Part shown: one piece after another, positions 56,575 through 60,000 of the stretch
Numbering within the stretch: the stretch's first letter is position 1
Layout of the letters: each line of letters opens with the position of its first letter
NCBI GenBank assembly: GCA_914767715.1
Contig: OU612067.1
Coordinates: forward strand, 5,706,001-5,766,000
DNA length: 60,000 nucleotides
Reading direction: 5' to 3'
DNA from: Membranipora membranacea
Taxonomy: Eukaryota; Bryozoa; Gymnolaemata; Cheilostomatida; Membraniporidae
Made by a program: the position numbers and the translations under genes
The notes under the pieces: model-generated
What the model saw: only the letters and a program-made list of their open reading frames with translations
Told to the model about the DNA's origin: nothing
Database searches by the model: none

Positions 56575-58290
56575 CCTGACATGACATCCATAGTATAGCA
56601 TAGGAAAATCAATTTTACAGAAGACTGAAATTTTACTTAGTGAAGATTCAAAGTGACAAAGACCCTGATTTAATATGACATCTATATCCGGTCATTTGTT
56701 AACACGCCCATTAAATATCATTGGTAAATCGATTGAACTGAGGGAGTTCATTGGTCAATCTAGGCACCTGATTTATGACCCCACTATGACTCACTAGACC
56801 ATCGTGTACTAACTCATAGGCCTGTGTAGCAGTGTGAGATCGGCTGAGCATGTCTAGACACGCCATCGGCCTGTGATTACATCGTCTCCTAGAGCTACAG
56901 CTTTATTCCTTCTTTTATTATTTATTATTTTTAAGCTTCCATTCAAAGGCAATCTTAAAACTATGTATTTATCTACAGTGATAGTTTTTAAACAATATCA
57001 CCTGCACTTGAATAGTGTTGTAATAAGTTGTTGTTGTTTTTTCTAGATTCTCCTTTAATAGCATAAGATAAATCACAAAACTACACCAAAGCAGTTCAAT
57101 AATTCTGAATCATCCATCTCTCTCTCTTGAGAAGATTACTTTACCATTAATTTATATCTTGAACTTGTCTTTTTAGAGTCACACATGAACTTAGACCGCT
57201 AGATATGCAGACTGAGCTATTTGGACACCAAATGTCGCAAAGAGGAAGTACAAACTTGACTTCTATCCATTATTATTATTATGAGTGATCCATAGCTGAT
57301 GATGTTTCAAAATGGGTTTGACAGGTTTTTCAAATTCATTAGTCATTATAAGTCTGACGCTGACAGGATGTCTTAATCTGTCCAAACTTGCTTGTCTCTT
57401 TATCCATGGTCACGGCTGTACATCATCAACAAGATCTACCTCCCTACATACCTATGCTGGTACTCCATATAACTGTCCTGTCTAGGCTTATTATTAATGC
57501 TATGTTATGCTTAGTATTAAAACTTATTATTATTGCTACGCTTTGTTTATTATTATGCTTATTATTATTCTCTATGCTAATTATTATTTGCTTATTATTA
57601 TTTGCTATTTGCTATGCTTATTATTATTATTATTATTGCTATGGCTTATTTTTATTGCTAAGGCTTATGCTATGTAATGCTTATTAATAAGTCTATGCTT
57701 AGCACCCATGATTATTACCTCTTGCCTAAAAGTGACCTGGACTGTCATGTTTTCGTTCTAAGTAGGAAAATTCCACACCAATAAGATGCGTATATTGATC
57801 GACTAGACTGTTCGCAGACAGTGGACACATAAATCCCTTGCAGATAATTAAAAAAAATTTGTTTCATGTTGCCAAATGTCTTGGCCTGTTATCTTTGTTG
57901 CTTCTAATCAATCAATAATTTCCTGTAGTTGCCTGCTGATGGCTCAATCGTTGCATAATACACACAAAAAAACACCTTCGCCTCCTCCGCCAATTATCAT
58001 CAGAGAAAATCACTACATTGAAAGAGCGGGACATTGCTGTGTACTTGTCTACTGACTGACTCATGGAAAGACATGTGACAGCATGGAAAGACATGCTGAC
58101 AAGCTGGAGAGACAGCTAAACCTACTACAAGGGGTCCCAGCAATGGGCCATGTAAGGCCAATAACCCTAACACGTACGCTGTGTTTCATAGGGTGGCAAT
58201 GGTGGACTGGAATGTGCTGTGGGATGAGAGAACACAACTCCAAGTAGTGAATAGCGGGCTATCTAATTAGCGCCATTGACCCATTCTTTT
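56575..58290. repeat. No gene; TTA-rich low-complexity stretch
   Basis: 57490-57690 consists largely of (TTA)n mixed with TGCTATGC and TTGCTATG units; the open frame across it (Leu/Ile/Tyr-rich) is an artefact of the repeat. No element ends were found. Confidence 0.6.
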
Positions 58291-58295
58291 TTGGG

Positions 58296-58462
58296 GATGG
58301 TGAGATGGCGCAATCGGTTAGTGCGCTTGCTATTCACTGCCAGGCGAGTAGTGCCGCAGTAGTTGTGGGTTCGAGCCCCACTGGGGGAGCTTTCATTGTT
58401 GATTGTTCCAGCCTCCAGCACCCTCGGGTGTATACCTCTCCACTCATCTTCATTAATCCCAT
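58296..58462 (+). mobile_element. tRNA-derived SINE head
   Basis: A-box TGGCGCAATCGGTTAGTGCG (58306-58325) and B-box GGTTCGAGCCCC (58368-58379), followed by a short body that runs straight into the LINE RT segment. The spacer between the boxes is longer than in a standard tRNA, and the stems are imperfect. Confidence 0.65.
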
Positions 58463-58465
58463 TAA

Positions 58466-59293
58466 ATGTTGGTACACCACAGGGTACGAAATTAGGGTCG
58501 CTACTATGGCCTATTTATTGTAATGATTTATGTTTTCAGAATTTTTCCCATGTCAAGTATGCCGATGACACTTCTTTCTACACTGCTGTATCAAACACCA
58601 ATGACTCAAGTGCAATATTGCCTGCGTTAGACACTACACAAAGATGGGCTGAGGAAAACTTTATGCTTCTAAATGCAAATAAGACAGTTATTATGAATGT
58701 TTCTTTGCCAACCCGTCATAACTTTTCAGAGGCGGTTCAGATTGAATGCACATCTTTGCAGCCACAATCGTCAGTTAAATTTTTAGGAGTTTTTTGTTGA
58801 TCAGAAACTAAATTTTAACAAGCGCATTGATTGCCTGATATCTAAATGTAATAGTCGCCTGTTTTTAATGCGTAAACTGAAATTAATTGGTCTAAATGTT
58901 TGAGGTCCGAAAATTTTTTTACTACAAACATTTGTTCCATCATGTACAATGTCATTCCAGCATTCTATACTTTTTTTGTCCCACCACAACCAATCAAGGC
59001 TTGAAAGTGTACAAAAAACAGCATTGAGAGTTATGCTCCCAGAAATCAGTTTAGCTTTGCAACTTACCAACCTCAATGATTTTATCTTTACAATCTGTGC
59101 TAATAATTTCAGTAATATTTCAAGAGTGAGTCTCATCCTCTGTATGATCGTAATCATTTTTAATACCAATCCAAGAGTATTCTCACGTAATGCCTATAAA
59201 TTCAGACCTAGACTCAGCCGTACCACTAGATGCAAGCGTAGTTTTTTTAATTACTTTATGAATTTTTACAACAACAAAATTATGTGCAACTGA
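58466..59293 (+). mobile_element. LINE RT C-terminal fragment
   Basis: Plus strand: VGTPQGTKLGSLLWPIYCND, HVKYADDTSFYTA (catalytic pair), RWAEENFMLLNANKTVIMNV and SVKFLGV. The frame changes at 58800, and later pieces read KRIDCLISKCNSRLFLMRKL and SRLESVQKTALRVMLPE. It ends near FMNFYNNKIMCN. It is 5'-truncated within the RT and carries several stops. Its sequence differs from the other two LINEs, so at least two families are present. Confidence 0.88.
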
Positions 59294-60000
59294 GTTACAC
59301 CAAGAGCTGTCATATACATGCATTTCTCTATCATCCTCACCATGATATTGTGTGTAAACAAATACAAATCATCAATGAATCGAGCTTGTAAAAAGAGCTA
59401 TAGGACCAGAAATAACAGAATATTTAAGAATGAGGACCGCATATAATCTGCAATAGAGTTTGTATTCATTGATATGAATTCACTCGCAACAAGTTCATAT
59501 ATGGAAATATGCCCCCAAGGTCTATCCAGAAACGTAGGGGAGAATGAGAGACCTAAACAATTCACTGGTACCCGGTTTACTGTTATAACAAACTCGGAAA
59601 TCCATGGATTTGCGTATGCCAGAGGGGTTTCAAAACTGAGAGTGGTATGAAAATACATAGAACTAAGAAGGGACGCGAAGTGGTGTTAGAGAACCGCAGT
59701 GTAGATAACTCTGCACATAAGACGGATGGTACACTGCTCCCAGGTTGGAAACCACAGTGGGCAGACAACCAACTCTCGAACACCCACCGAGCATCATGGG
59801 AGCGGTTGTGAAAGGCAGGAGGTTGATTGGCCAAAGATGGGCAGTGTCAAGACTTGGCGTGAGCTTGACGAATATGCAGTTGTTGCTCTCAACTCTGCAT
59901 ATGTGATATCAAGCTTGGAGAAGTTGCGCAGGTAGTTACCAAGACACGTGCCAAAAGTGCGCCAGCCATTAACGGCATATGTTATAAGCTACAAGAAATG
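59294..60000. other. Unresolved; one coding-like stretch at 59660-59810
   Basis: On the plus strand 59665-59810 reads ENRSVDNSAHKTDG, LLPGWKPQWADNQLSNTHR and ASWERL-stop, with another frame then running AVVALNSAYVISSLEKLR to 59935. The composition is coding-like, but no family is recognised and the two frames do not join cleanly. It may be another mobile-element relic. Confidence 0.3.

Noticed and set aside
57388-57687. 99-codon Leu/Ile/Tyr-rich ORF
   Set aside because: Produced by the TTATTA-type low-complexity stretch.

Overview
The window is AT-rich, intron-rich nuclear DNA from an invertebrate animal. Genes are split into short exons with GT-AG introns, the standard code is used, and mobile DNA is dense: a Ty1/copia LTR element, three non-LTR retrotransposon bodies, tRNA-derived SINE heads and several small terminal-inverted-repeat elements. 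A phosphotyrosine-rich receptor tail, an intron-rich TMEM134/230-type gene, a NUDT6-type gene, a MADF domain and a multi-exon 'QNKN...GHT' transposase-like gene would suit a sponge or cnidarian, but the phylum cannot be fixed from this sequence.

Layout. 1-9.1 kb: plus-strand coding-like exons of uncertain identity in locally duplicated DNA, including a decayed NUDT6 copy on the minus strand (6.1-6.9 kb). 8.8-15.6 kb: a plus-strand DDE-like (DUF7869-like) gene whose exon is split by a full-length copia element (9108-14291, GAGCC/GAGCG target duplication). The 3' LTR of that element carries a 523-bp TTAA-flanked MITE, so this is a three-level nest. 16.1-21.1 kb: a second, direct copy of the 5.2-8.6 kb segment, containing the better NUDT6 exons; further NUDT6 exons lie at 21.2-22.5 kb on the minus strand. 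Plus-strand exons of the unknown duplicated family sit inside the large NUDT6 intron. 24.7-29.0 kb: a minus-strand six-exon TMEM134/TMEM230-family membrane protein gene. 30.7-35.4 kb: decayed LINEs and two inverted copies of a repeat built from an ATGAAAATGACC motif. 36.4-37.7 kb: minus-strand exons of a single-pass receptor with a tyrosine-motif cytoplasmic tail, beside a hAT-like MITE (37894-38579) that contains a tRNA-like promoter and a 38-bp perfect palindrome. 39.2-44 kb: a fresh 137-bp tandem duplication and a degenerate long-period repeat array. 45-47 kb: a SINE and a foldback element. 47.2-54.6 kb: a plus-strand, membrane-anchored papain-family protease gene, interrupted by an antisense LINE and with one exon tandemly duplicated (the second copy has a stop). 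56.4 kb: a short MADF-domain ORF. 58.3-59.3 kb: a SINE head followed by a LINE RT fragment.

No prokaryotic features, CRISPR, rRNA or convincing intact tRNA gene was seen. The genes do not form a pathway. The window is best read as single-copy genes being duplicated, interrupted and re-cut by mobile elements.
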